A DNA stretch of 9,489 nt from Cellvibrionaceae bacterium (GCA_027012915.1 JALUYN010000511.1:1-9489), one strand, 5' to 3'; numbered from the stretch's first letter, positions 1 through 7,118 are shown. The notes: generated from the letters alone by a model not told the origin. Made by a program: numbers and translations.

Positions 1-2944
1 CGCCGTTTCGTTCTGCTTCCAGCTTCTGCAACCATGTAGCATATTGAGAAAGTGGATTGCCGCCCTCCATGCGGTTGAATGCCGGGGAATACACATCAAC
101 CAACTGTAAATTGGTCAATACGCCCATCAATACCCTGCGCCGGTCTTTGGCGAATCCCTTAATGGCATCCCATGACAATGCCTTGACGGCTTCGTTGTGC
201 CTGCGAATGATGGTGTCAAAGTCCCCCGTATCGACTGGCGAAGCCTTGGCAGCTTGCGGCGCGGTTGAGTCAAGAGCTCTAGCGACTGATTCAGCCTGCG
301 TCTTACCAAACAGCAACCCGCCTTTGCGGGGGGCGCCTTTATGGCCAAGGCCTGCCGCCTTTAGCTGTGATCTGATTGCGTCGCGGTCGCCTTTGACTAC
401 CAGCGTGCCGGATTTCTGAGGGTGGAGCGTTATGCTCGCTTCGGAGGTGTTATCCCTTTCTTCCGGTAAATCTCGTCCATTGAGTCCATTACCCTGCTTG
501 CTTCCTTGCGCAGCGAATCTGGATCGGAAGGATTCAGCCCCTCGCTTGCTGGTGCGGAGGATGGTGTTGATTTCTGCATTGGTGAGGTGTTCGACTTCAT
601 GACCTAATATTGCCCCCATTTCATTTTTATTCAAGCCTGTGTGTTCGGCCAGTTTATCAATAGAACCTTCACGGGGCTTGATACCGTAACCGTACCGGCT
701 GCTTGCCAGGGTGGTGATCGCCTTCACATCTGCGCCCTGTGCTTTCATATGCTCAAACAAAGCCATGACCGTCCGGCCACTGGTGTAGTTGTCATCTGCA
801 ATAATGTACTGGCCGTTTGGATCAGGGATGGTTCCATCATATCCGATATGCTTGGTCAGCCGGGCATCTGCTTTCTCGTTTGTGTTTGGTGTGCCTTGAG
901 TTTTTACGATTGAGGCTACTACATGGCCACCCAGCTTATCCGCAAGTTTATACGCATGAGCAACCGGCAGGCGGTTCAATGCCTTGCCTTCCACATTGAT
1001 TACCGGGACAATGTAAATGGGCTTGTTCGGGTCAAGTGTCTTTCGTATTGTCTCAATCTTGTGATCCTTGGTTACACGATCCACAACATTGATTGCAGCG
1101 TGATCATCGCCCCCAGTCTTGGCCGCGTTGTACTCGATATGCCGGTCTGATCCTTTCTTGCCCTTCAGTGCGATCAGCGAAGTGTGTGCGATCACGTTAT
1201 GCAGATTTTCCGGTAGCTCCGTGGTCTTAATGGTGCGACTCCTCGGTGCTTCCTGCGCATCCATATGGAAGCTGAATGGCTCGCCATTTTTTACGGCTGC
1301 AATCCCGTCGCGCTGTGCCTGACGTTCGATCATCTTGCGATTGACTCGGTCGGTAATGTTCCGGATGGTTTCAGCATCACCGGCTTGGACTAGAGCGCGC
1401 TCCCCTTTGCGAAATGACACTCCTGCCGCTTTAACGTCCGAAGTTGTCAAAATAGGCGTGGTTTCTGACTGCAAAACAGCTTCTTCGTCGGTAAAAGGGG
1501 CGATACCCTCGCCTGGTGTCTGCTCGGTGTTTACCGCGTCTATTCGGCTCTGCAACACCTGCTCGATGGGCTGCTGTTCCACTGCGCCGCCATCGCCGGA
1601 GAGATTCTGCGCAGCGGCCATTACCGATGCGTGAATGCCCGGATCGTTTTCATCAGTCAGTTGTTCGGCAACAATCCGTCCTTGAGCATCTTTCGATACC
1701 ACTGCGCCGGTCGGGTTGGCCGGTTTCGCGCCTGTACCATATCCCAATGCTTCGCCAATGGTTTCGGGGTTCAATGCTTTGGCCAATGTCTGCTGATCGT
1801 TGTAAATCAGCGTGCCACTTCCTTCAATATCGAACGTCTTGGCACCTTCGGGGATCTCTGGCATCTGTTCGCCGGGTGTAACCAGCACGGCAGGAGCACG
1901 ACCATCAACGAATGCGTCAACCTTGGCATCAAGTGTTGATAATGGTTCCGGAACCTTCGGTGTCACCTGATCCGTAGCGGCGGCTGTCGCATCAATTTCT
2001 GCGCTTGGTTGTGCGTCACCCTGATTCAATACATGGCGAGTAATGGCAACTGTGCCGGGTACGTCTGCAACCACTTCACCGACTGCTGATTTCGCCACAC
2101 CTCTGGATAGTGGTGTATTGGGATCAATGTTTGCCTGTTCCATGGCATTACCGGAAACCGTATCGCCTACACCAATCGCGGGTTGCACAACCGCTTGAAC
2201 AATCGCGTGCTTGATTGCGCCAGCACCATAACCCAATGGCCCGAGTCCAATGGATGCCGCATTGATGATTCCAGATAAGCCAGCCTTCTTGATTGCGTAA
2301 TCCACTGCGCCGTTTTCATCGTCCGGGTGAACCTTTTTATAGTCCTGATATGCGGGTCCTACTTCCTGCAACACAACCGCTGCGCCACCGCCTAAACCTG
2401 CGCCGATCAGTTTGGCTATCGGGTGAGGGAATGGTGTTGCTGCTGCGCCGGTAACTGCGCCAGCAAGAAATGGTGCTGAACCGGGGATAGCCTCTGCAAC
2501 TGTAGCTTTCCACCAGTCAGGATTGGTCAGGTTTTTAAGCTGTTCATAGCCTGATTCACCATGCGGGGATTGGTACTGAACCTTTGCAGCTTCCGCATCA
2601 TTCGCTGCTGCGTCAGCGCGTAAGCCTTTGGCAACTTCATCAGCCCCCACCTTATCCGCAATCAATGCGCCGGTTTTCTGGAATGACGATTGCAGCGAAT
2701 CAATGCCGCCGCCGAGTTGATCCATGAATGATGGCGAGTCTGCCGGTTCATGACTGACAACCGCCCACGGGTCTGCCTGCTGTGTGGTTGGTGCCTGCTG
2801 CTGTTCATGGCTTACCACGTCCCAACCGCCGGGCTGGCTCGCTGCCTGTTGCTCTGCCTGTATCGGCTCATGCGAAACCACATCCCACGGCTGGGGATTG
2901 CCTTTTGCTGCTGGAGTTGTCGAAACTACGTCCCATCCACTCAT
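1..2944 (-). CDS. Giant phage protein with PRTase domain (polyvalent/ejection-type), N-terminal 981 codons, open at the left edge
   Basis: The frame is open from the ATG at 2944 to the window edge and codes for at least 981 residues, so the stop lies outside. Residues 4-66 hold four WDVVSHE-like repeats in a Gln/Pro/Ala-rich linker. Residues 150-260 are Gly/Ala-rich and hydrophobic, suiting a membrane-interacting segment. Residues 605-800 read as a type I phosphoribosyltransferase: an opening GGDDHAAINVVDRV motif, then the PRPP-binding loop YIIADDNYTSGRTV at 713-726 with D717/D718 and T721-T725. Residues about 838-892 resemble a small domain with the pattern V.GD...I...LK..G. Residues 905-980 match the RRVLMGVLT..QL.DVY segment common in very large phage proteins. 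The start follows the 375-aa gene's stop by one base, so translation is coupled. The role is inferred: a virion protein injected with the DNA. The PRTase substrate is unknown. Confidence 0.85.
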   Translation of the reverse strand, partial: MSGWDVVSTTPAAKGNPQPWDVVSHEPIQAEQQAASQPGGWDVVSHEQQQAPTTQQADPWAVVSHEPADSPSFMDQLGGGIDSLQSSFQKTGALIADKVGADEVAKGLRADAAANDAEAAKVQYQSPHGESGYEQLKNLTNPDWWKATVAEAIPGSAPFLAGAVTGAAATPFPHPIAKLIGAGLGGGAAVVLQEVGPAYQDYKKVHPDDENGAVDYAIKKAGLSGIINAASIGLGPLGYGAGAIKHAIVQAVVQPAIGVGDTVSGNAMEQANIDPNTPLSRGVAKSAVGEVVADVPGTVAITRHVLNQGDAQPSAEIDATAAATDQVTPKVPEPLSTLDAKVDAFVDGRAPAVLVTPGEQMPEIPEGAKTFDIEGSGTLIYNDQQTLAKALNPETIGEALGYGTGAKPANPTGAVVSKDAQGRIVAEQLTDENDPGIHASVMAAAQNLSGDGGAVEQQPIEQVLQSRIDAVNTEQTPGEGIAPFTDEEAVLQSETTPILTTSDVKAAGVSFRKGERALVQAGDAETIRNITDRVNRKMIERQAQRDGIAAVKNGEPFSFHMDAQEAPRSRTIKTTELPENLHNVIAHTSLIALKGKKGSDRHIEYNAAKTGGDDHAAINVVDRVTKDHKIETIRKTLDPNKPIYIVPVINVEGKALNRLPVAHAYKLADKLGGHVVASIVKTQGTPNTNEKADARLTKHIGYDGTIPDPNGQYIIADDNYTSGRTVMALFEHMKAQGADVKAITTLASSRYGYGIKPREGSIDKLAEHTGLNKNEMGAILGHEVEHLTNAEINTILRTSKRGAESFRSRFAAQGSKQGNGLNGRDLPEERDNTSEASITLHPQKSGTLVVKGDRDAIRSQLKAAGLGHKGAPRKGGLLFGKTQAESVARALDSTAPQAAKASPVDTGDFDTIIRRHNEAVKALSWDAIKGFAKDRRRVLMGVLTNLQLVDVYSPAFNRMEGGNPLSQYATWLQKLEAERNG

Positions 2945-2945
2945 A

Positions 2946-4073
2946 TTACTGAACCTGTACCGGCTGGCCGTTGCGTAACGTCCATGACTGACCATTGCCA
3001 AATTGCGTCACGACACCTTCCCGCAATTGAGCGGCGGCCTCTGCTGGAAGCCTGCTACCATCTTGCGGGGAATACTGTGTGCGCCCGCTGATCTGATCGA
3101 TCAGGCTCAGTGCGTCTGAGATGATTTGACTACGATCCTTGTAGTTCGGATCGCCCGGTCTTACATTCATAAGCATTTGGTTTTCCTCGGTGGATTTTAC
3201 CATGTCCATCACAAGCCGGGTTGGATTGCTTTTGGCGCGCTGTAGCACCTTCAAAGCATCGCTAGGCGTCTTGGCTGCGCCGGATGACAGCAAAAACTCC
3301 ACGTTGCGGCGCAATTCTGTTTTCGCCTGCGGCTTGTTGCTGATCTCCTCCATTCGATTGATGTGTCGCAGCTTCTCCAGACCAGCAGCCCCTTTATTCC
3401 GAAGTATGATCTCCTGCCGCTTTGACAAATCATCGCCGCCAAATGCGCCGGACAAGTTCCAAAGAGTCCGACTGAATGCGCCGATCGGTAACACCGTAGC
3501 CTCGCCGGTGCGGCGTTGCGGGTAGTCCAGAGAAGCCGGCTTGCCATCTTTTCGATTGAGATTTACCAGCATACCCTTCTCGCCCTGAGAGTTTTGCATC
3601 AGCTCAAAGTTTTTTACCGGCCTTTTCGGATCAATATCCGGATGCGCGGACAAAAACATTTTTCCGAGTTCGCCTTGATTGACAAAAAACTGAGCGCCCC
3701 GGTCGATAATATCCATTCGCCGCAATTTCTCGTCCGCTGGCAGCGCGTCAAACTCCTGATTGGTGAGTGGTCGGCTACCATCAGGCACCTCCATGGCCGA
3801 TCGGATCATGTGGCTCACATATTGCGCCTTGCGAGAGAAGGTTTTGGATTTTACCGCCTTGATCTGAAGCCCCTGTAATTCCGCGGTCAGATCAAACCGT
3901 TTCTTGGCCAAGTCAAAGTTCCGGTCTTTGTTTGCCTGCTCTTGCGCAAGTGCCCTCTGCTTCAACAAATAGTTATGATCGACCAACGCCTGCTTGGTTT
4001 TCGTATTCGCGATTTCAGTGCCAATTGTAGCGCCCGCCTGTAAGCCTCTCGCCAGTCCGCCCATTAAAGCCAT
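2946..4073 (-). CDS. Probable internal virion / DNA-ejection-type protein, 375 aa
   Basis: I chose the ATG at 4073 (MALMGGLARG) because GGAGG lies five bases upstream; the ATG four codons earlier would bury that site inside the gene. The first 15-20 residues are Gly/Ala-rich and hydrophobic (GLARGLQAGATIG). They are followed by a long charged helical stretch to about residue 80 that is likely coiled coil. The rest is soluble, helical and rich in Lys, Arg and Gln, with no catalytic motif I recognise. This N-terminal pattern is typical of coil-containing podovirus proteins encoded just before the giant ejection protein, and here the giant gene starts one base after this stop. The family is not identified by name, so the role rests on layout and composition. 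A terminator ends directly in front of the ribosome binding site. Confidence 0.8.
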   Translation of the reverse strand: MALMGGLARGLQAGATIGTEIANTKTKQALVDHNYLLKQRALAQEQANKDRNFDLAKKRFDLTAELQGLQIKAVKSKTFSRKAQYVSHMIRSAMEVPDGSRPLTNQEFDALPADEKLRRMDIIDRGAQFFVNQGELGKMFLSAHPDIDPKRPVKNFELMQNSQGEKGMLVNLNRKDGKPASLDYPQRRTGEATVLPIGAFSRTLWNLSGAFGGDDLSKRQEIILRNKGAAGLEKLRHINRMEEISNKPQAKTELRRNVEFLLSSGAAKTPSDALKVLQRAKSNPTRLVMDMVKSTEENQMLMNVRPGDPNYKDRSQIISDALSLIDQISGRTQYSPQDGSRLPAEAAAQLREGVVTQFGNGQSWTLRNGQPVQVQ

Positions 4074-4083
4074 GTGAACCTCC

Positions 4084-4116
4084 AAAAAAAAAGACTCCTC
4101 CGGCTGGAGAAGTCTT
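4084..4116 (-). terminator. Intrinsic terminator or attenuator abutting the ribosome binding site of the 375-aa gene
   Basis: On the minus strand an 11-bp stem (AAGACTTCTCC with GGAGGAGTCTT, one G-T wobble) closes a 4-base AGCC loop. It runs into nine consecutive T residues, and the next bases are the GGAGG of the downstream gene. The hairpin's own 3' arm also contains GGAGG, so the stem sequesters a second Shine-Dalgarno-like sequence. The structure ends the early operon, but it also lies inside any transcript that reaches the 375-aa gene. Confidence 0.85.
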
Positions 4117-4154
4117 CGTAAAAAATCACGGGCTCCCTATTTGGAAGCACAGAA

Positions 4155-4183
4155 ATGATGCCTCTTTGGCGTACAAACGTCAA
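4155..4183 (-). promoter_or_regulatory. Candidate leftward sigma70-type promoter for the virion genes
   Basis: On the minus strand a TTGACG box (5 of 6 to consensus) at 4183-4178 overlaps the stop codon of the 142-aa gene. A 17-base spacer leads to CATCAT (4 of 6) at 4160-4155. A transcript from here would carry a leader of about 40 bases, then the terminator hairpin, then the 375-aa gene. The -10 box is imperfect, so this is only a candidate. Confidence 0.4.
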
Positions 4184-4608
4184 CCATCCATAAGGAAGCC
4201 GGCACCCACCAGTGCCGTCTCCAGCTTGCGCTCAGCATCGTTGGCCAGATCGCGCGCGTAGGTCTCAATGCAACTGCGCCATTTTGCCAGTCCGTCGCGT
4301 TGCGCACGCAATCGCGCTTGGTGCTGGCTCCAGCGAAAACGCGCCTGCAAGCCAGCCACCTCGCGCAGAATGTCCCGGATCATTTCTGTATCGTAGCCCA
4401 GCTTCTCGCTCAAGTGCGTTGCGAGCATTATTGTCGCGTGATCTCGCCGCTCGTAATCGGGCGCATATTGAGCGAGAAGCATCAACGCCTCACATTGATC
4501 CAGCGCCTCTCCAATGAGAGTGAGAATCTCGCTGCGCCCATTCAGAGCGCCATCTAGGGCGTCCGCCGCGCTGAAATATGGGCGCCACTGCGCCGTGAGC
4601 GTGCTCAT
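4180..4608 (-). CDS. Hypothetical helical phage protein, 142 aa
   Basis: The start is the ATG at 4608 (MSTLTAQWRP), whose last bases form the stop of the preceding 259-aa gene (ATGA overlap). A longer reading from further upstream would lie entirely inside that gene. The protein is almost wholly alpha-helical and rich in Ala, Arg, Glu and Leu, with Trp-containing helices near residues 93 and 110 and no Cys motif, signal peptide or membrane segment. I do not recognise the family. It is the last gene of the early operon: the terminator follows about 65 bases after its stop, and a candidate leftward promoter begins on its stop codon. The coupled start suggests it is made in step with the 259-aa protein. 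Confidence 0.75.
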   Translation of the reverse strand: MSTLTAQWRPYFSAADALDGALNGRSEILTLIGEALDQCEALMLLAQYAPDYERRDHATIMLATHLSEKLGYDTEMIRDILREVAGLQARFRWSQHQARLRAQRDGLAKWRSCIETYARDLANDAERKLETALVGAGFLMDG

Positions 4609-5384
4609 GGCTTCACCCGGTAATCTTTCGCGATAACACCGCGCCGATCCGATCCAACGGCGCACGCGCTGACCCATGTTTTCTGACCGCTAGGCAGGTG
4701 ACGGATATGGCCGCGCCGAAGGTGGAACCGTGGCGACCGATGGCTGCCGGATGTACCGACGCCTACTGTCCGCCTCCCTGTAATCGTCAGAACGCGGTAC
4801 TCGAAGCGCAATAGGCGCCGCTTCCTCTTTCCGAGCCCGCGCGTGCTAGGCGGTGCGATTTTTTCGACGAGGAGATTATTGCACTCAAGCAGCGTGTTGA
4901 GCACGCTTAAAACTAGCCATGCCCTCCTCGCGAGTTCCTTTGCGCACCGAGCGACCTCAGCTTCTGGCGCTGAATTCGCTTCGGCGAACAGGGCGACTTC
5001 GCCGTGGTCGAAAATCCGAAAGCGCAACCCGCCGGCATTCAGTTCAACGCCGATCCAGCCGGGCGTCGTTCGCCAAACATCCTCGCCGTTCAGTCGAATA
5101 AACAGAAAAACATCTACCCAATCGCCGGCAACTCGTTTGAAGAGGCAAACGAACTCATCGCTCTCGGTGCCACCTTCGACTGCCAGGCAATCAAACGGAA
5201 GTCGCATTTCGTCCGGCGTTTCTGTTTGGCAGAAGTCCACCAAGTTTGACACATCGCCAAGGGCGAACTTCACTGCCCTTTCAAGGCTAACTAGCGCCTC
5301 CGGCCTGGGCTGCAATTGATCGTAGAAGGCCATCACTTTTGCCGACAGCCCGCGAATGCTGGGATGGGAATATTCTTTTTTCAT
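4605..5384 (-). CDS. Conserved phage protein with C-terminal HLRRGHIRHLPSGQKTWV signature, 259 aa
   Basis: I chose the ATG at 5384 (MKKEYSHPS) because AAGGAGA stands about eight bases upstream; an earlier in-frame ATG lacks such a site. The C-terminal third holds KRKRRLLRFEYRVLTI, then SHRSPRFHLRRGHIRHLP, then a WV.A..VGS...GVI.KDYRV tail. From memory this order of motifs marks a family of unnamed phage proteins; no biochemical role is known to me. The basic HLRRGH segment suggests nucleic-acid binding, but that is a guess. The N-terminal two thirds is mixed alpha/beta with acidic patches and short hydrophobic strands (DWVDVFLFIRL). Upstream is a 316-bp gap containing palindromic repeats, so expression of this gene may answer to whatever binds them. 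Its stop overlaps the next start. Confidence 0.8.
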   Translation of the reverse strand: MKKEYSHPSIRGLSAKVMAFYDQLQPRPEALVSLERAVKFALGDVSNLVDFCQTETPDEMRLPFDCLAVEGGTESDEFVCLFKRVAGDWVDVFLFIRLNGEDVWRTTPGWIGVELNAGGLRFRIFDHGEVALFAEANSAPEAEVARCAKELARRAWLVLSVLNTLLECNNLLVEKIAPPSTRGLGKRKRRLLRFEYRVLTITGRRTVGVGTSGSHRSPRFHLRRGHIRHLPSGQKTWVSACAVGSDRRGVIAKDYRVKP

Positions 5385-5700
5385 TTTTGAATCTCCTTGA
5401 CGTTCTCGCGCCATTTTTTTGAGCCAATTTTTTTTACCCTCGTTCGGCATGAGCGCACTACCACCAACAGATCGCGGAACCGATCACCGAGTGGACTGAA
5501 GTCCGCTGAAGCAGTGCGTGGTTTTTGTGAAGGGGTGTGGCTACATATAAAATGTAGTCCGAAATCGGACGAACTGAATCGGCGATTTCTCTCTCTGCTG
5601 TAGTCCGAAATCGGACGAACTGAATCCAAAAATCGCCGCCAGTTCATCCGAAATCGGACTAACTGCTGTAGTCCGAAAACGGACGTTGGCTTTTGTTTTT
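5385..5700. other. Gene-free gap with palindrome array and A/T-rich tracts
   Basis: I find no convincing gene in this 316-bp stretch, although a 107-codon frame crosses it on the minus strand. It holds the palindrome array described separately (5493-5684) and two poly-T tracts on the plus strand near 5415-5440. A short AT-rich patch lies next to array copy 1 (ATATAA at 5545-5550). The combination of spaced dyads and easily melted tracts beside a winged-helix gene resembles an origin or operator region. Confidence 0.6.
5493..5684. repeat. Array of palindromic repeats, core GTCCGAAATCGGAC
   Basis: The 14-bp core is a perfect inverted repeat (GTCCGA, AA, TCGGAC). Copies lie at 5557-5570 and 5603-5616 (both exact, each followed by GAACTGAATC), at 5646-5659 (one change, flanking GAACT in the opposite orientation) and at 5671-5684 (AA in place of AT in the centre). 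A related shorter palindrome GGACTGAAGTCC is at 5493-5504, and a half-site TCGGAC lies inside the neighbouring gene at 5724-5729. CGGCGATTT at 5580-5588 and its complement at 5630-5638 extend copies 1 and 3 into one large dyad around copy 2. These look like protein-binding sites, either replication iterons or operators. Confidence 0.8.
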
Positions 5701-6051
5701 TCACCCGTAAAACGACCTCAAAGTCGGACCGAATACATACCTGTTTGGATTTCGCATCAGCCCTCCGTTTGAAGAACGGACGATCCAGCCACCAGCCACC
5801 AGCCGCTTGAGGCAGCCGGCGGCAGTTCCACTCTTAACGGGAAAATCGCTGTACGGACAAATGATCGGGTCAGCCTCCGTGCCGTTTTGCCCGTTGTAGC
5901 GCGAACACAGGTAGGCCAAAACGACCTTGTCAGAACTGCGCAGTTGCCGATATTCATCTGAGTCGAGCATCTTCCGCAGCGTTGGGAAAAAAGAGTTTCC
6001 TCTGCTGAGTGGTAATGTGTTCTGAGCCTTGCGGCTTCGTTTTCCCCGCAT
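5701..6051 (-). CDS. Winged-helix (HTH) protein, replication-initiator-like, 116 aa
   Basis: The ATG at 6051 (MRGKRSRKAQ) is one base after the stop of the 41-aa gene, with a weak GTGAG upstream; an alternative TTG start 22 codons earlier lies within that gene. A basic N-terminus is followed by NSFFPTLRKMLDSDEYRQLRS, then SDKVVLAYLCSRYNGQNG, a winged-helix pattern seen in phage and plasmid replication proteins. A recognition helix follows (KSGTAAGCLKRLVAGGWI), then a wing (SSNGGLMRNPNRYVFGP). Such proteins bind DNA, often at repeats beside their own gene, and the palindrome array begins just downstream of this stop. It is shorter than full initiators, so it may be a regulator or a helper. The fold call is fairly sure; the replication role is inferred. 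Confidence 0.8.
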   Translation of the reverse strand: MRGKRSRKAQNTLPLSRGNSFFPTLRKMLDSDEYRQLRSSDKVVLAYLCSRYNGQNGTEADPIICPYSDFPVKSGTAAGCLKRLVAGGWIVRSSNGGLMRNPNRYVFGPTLRSFYG

Positions 6052-6052
6052 C

Positions 6053-6178
6053 TCACTGCTCGGTGAGGGAGCGAGCCTCTTTGAACGCCCGCTCCCTTGA
6101 CCACGACGTGAACACAAGTCGCCCGCCGATAAACACCAGCCAACTGCCGCGGATGGATTTCCGAATACGAACGCTCAT
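6053..6178 (-). CDS. Small coupled phage protein, 41 aa
   Basis: This short frame begins MSVRIRKSIRG, continues SWLVFIGGRLVFTSWSRERA and ends EARSLTEQ. Its ATG overlaps the stop of the Cys-rich gene (ATGA), GGAG lies about nine bases upstream, and its stop is one base before the winged-helix ATG. Omitting it would leave the only uncoupled gap among these early genes. The pattern of a Trp-containing beta hairpin followed by sR..A..EA resembles small phage and DUF2188-like proteins (W.V...G......s+..A...A), but the match is from memory and loose. No function can be assigned. It may also serve to carry ribosomes on to the winged-helix gene. Confidence 0.65.
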   Translation of the reverse strand: MSVRIRKSIRGSWLVFIGGRLVFTSWSRERAFKEARSLTEQ

Positions 6179-6540
6179 TCGAACGCTCCAGAGCGCTCGC
6201 GCAGATCAGCCATGCCGTTACATCGGCGACGATCCAAAACATACGTATGGCTTCTGAAAATTGTCCCTATCGTCGAATTTTCAGTGCGCACGCCTATGCG
6301 GAATGGGTGTAACGCGCACCCCTTGATGTCGCACGTTGAGGGATGCGTTCCGACACACTCGCGGCAGAAGTCTCGGATTGTAGTCGCCTTGGTCTGTCCG
6401 CGAGGCGTTTTTCCCATGCGCATCGGGTGAAGCGCACAATGCTCCATCGAGCAATTGCGCACGTCTGCGTAGCTGCCTCCGCAGCAATCAAGGCAGTACA
6501 AGCGGATGGATTCACTTCGGTTCAAGCGATCAGAAGTCAT
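6175..6540 (-). CDS. Phage protein with duplicated Cys-rich (probable zinc-binding) motif, 121 aa
   Basis: The start is the ATG at 6540 (MTSDRLNRSES), overlapping the previous stop as ATGA with a G-rich stretch just upstream. Two related modules are visible. Residues 12-43 read IRLYCLDCCGGS...VRNC....CALHPMRMG with C16, C19, C20, C30 and C35. Residues 55-83 read IRDFCRECVGT....C....CALHPFRIG with C59, C62, C70 and C75. The pattern C-x2-C, then C-x4-C-x-L-x-P-x-R-x-G is familiar from many small phage and plasmid proteins and most likely binds zinc; its activity is unknown to me. The C-terminal 35 residues are polar with no motif. The middle position in the early operon suggests a nucleic-acid or host-takeover role, by inference only. 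Confidence 0.8.
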   Translation of the reverse strand: MTSDRLNRSESIRLYCLDCCGGSYADVRNCSMEHCALHPMRMGKTPRGQTKATTIRDFCRECVGTHPSTCDIKGCALHPFRIGVRTENSTIGTIFRSHTYVLDRRRCNGMADLRERSGAFE

Positions 6541-6881
6541 CGGCACCCCCCCAAAATCTCGCGCACCATTTCTCGTTGAGCGGGCGCCATCCAGTAGCGG
6601 CGACATCTTGTCGGGATGCCCATGAATCCGGGGATCGTCTCCCATTCACGAGCGATCGAGATGCCGTAATCCCTTTGGATTTCAGATACAGTGCTGTGAA
6701 GCGATCGATCGTGGTAGAGCCGCTGCGCTTCGATAAAATTCAATGTCTCGCCGCGAGCGAAGGCGCTCATAATCCGATGGATTTTTTTCGGTGTTCTGGT
6801 ATATTTTGCGATGAGACTGCTTTCGTGGGCGGGCTTCTCAGGCTCTGTTGGCGCAGAGCCTTTTTCTTTCGGATCAATCAC
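6537..6881 (-). CDS. Helix-turn-helix phage protein, 114 aa
   Basis: Translation most likely starts at the GTG at 6881, six bases after GGAGG; that site overlaps the stop of the upstream gene. After a Pro/Glu-rich lead of about 30 residues, the domain runs IHRIMSAFARGETLNFIEAQRLYHDRSLHSTVSEIQRDYGISI, then a tail reading ..PGFMGIPTRCRRYWM. This is the layout of HTH proteins that many phages encode near replication or regulatory genes, resembling the HTH_39 type: 'A..G..L...EA....D..LHSTV..LQ..YGI' followed by 'RYW'. It probably binds DNA. It follows the excisionase-like gene directly and overlaps the Cys-rich gene, so all three are made from one message. Confidence 0.8.
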   Translation of the reverse strand: MIDPKEKGSAPTEPEKPAHESSLIAKYTRTPKKIHRIMSAFARGETLNFIEAQRLYHDRSLHSTVSEIQRDYGISIAREWETIPGFMGIPTRCRRYWMAPAQREMVREILGGCR

Positions 6882-6884
6882 GAT

Positions 6885-7118
6885 TCACCTCCGCTGCTGC
6901 GCCGCAGCTTCTTCGGACGTAGAGCCGCAGGTATGCTCTGCGACATATGCGTCCAAAACCGACTGGCGGTAGTAAACACGTGTCCCGATCCGCACATACG
7001 GCGGCGAATCGCCGCGCTGCCTGCGCGCCCTCAGCGTTTGCGGCTTGACGCCGAACACCCCGACAGCAGCCGTCGCTGACGGGATCAATGGATCACTCGC
7101 TTGTGTTTTTCTCTTCAT
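6885..7118 (-). CDS. Excisionase / MerR-like HTH protein (HTH_17 type), 77 aa
   Basis: The ATG at 7118 is preceded by GAGGTG at four bases. Residues about 17-62 have the HTH_17/excisionase layout: a first helix (ATAAVGVFGVKPQTL), a recognition helix (LRARRQRGDSPPYVRIG), then the beta pair and last helix TRVYYRQSVLDAYVAEH. Such proteins are DNA-bending excisionases (Xis/AlpA) or small regulators. It is the first gene of the leftward operon and faces the C4-like region across a 369-bp control gap, which suits a regulator. The integrase is separated from it by the plus-strand genes, so whether it is the true Xis or a replication/transcription regulator is open. Confidence 0.8.
   Translation of the reverse strand: MKRKTQASDPLIPSATAAVGVFGVKPQTLRARRQRGDSPPYVRIGTRVYYRQSVLDAYVAEHTCGSTSEEAAAQQRR

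Noticed and set aside
1119..1939. Several plus-strand frames opposite the giant protein, some over 100 codons
   Set aside because: They are antisense shadows of a long coding frame with recognisable domains; none shows a motif or a ribosome site.
5545..5573. Minus-strand promoter with array copy 1 in the spacer (TTCGTC-17-TTATAT)
   Set aside because: The -35 box matches consensus at only two of six positions, too weak to list as a feature.
5493..5684. CRISPR array
   Set aside because: The repeats are short dyads in both orientations with unequal spacing and no regular spacers.
5381..5704. Minus-strand frame of 107 codons across the palindrome array
   Set aside because: Its translation is dictated by the repeats, it overlaps the end of the winged-helix gene and the start of the 259-aa gene in another frame, and it lacks protein-like composition.
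5757..6242. Minus-strand frame of 161 codons overlapping the winged-helix and 41-aa genes
   Set aside because: It is out of frame with both and lacks any recognisable domain, while the other two frames give a coherent coupled operon.
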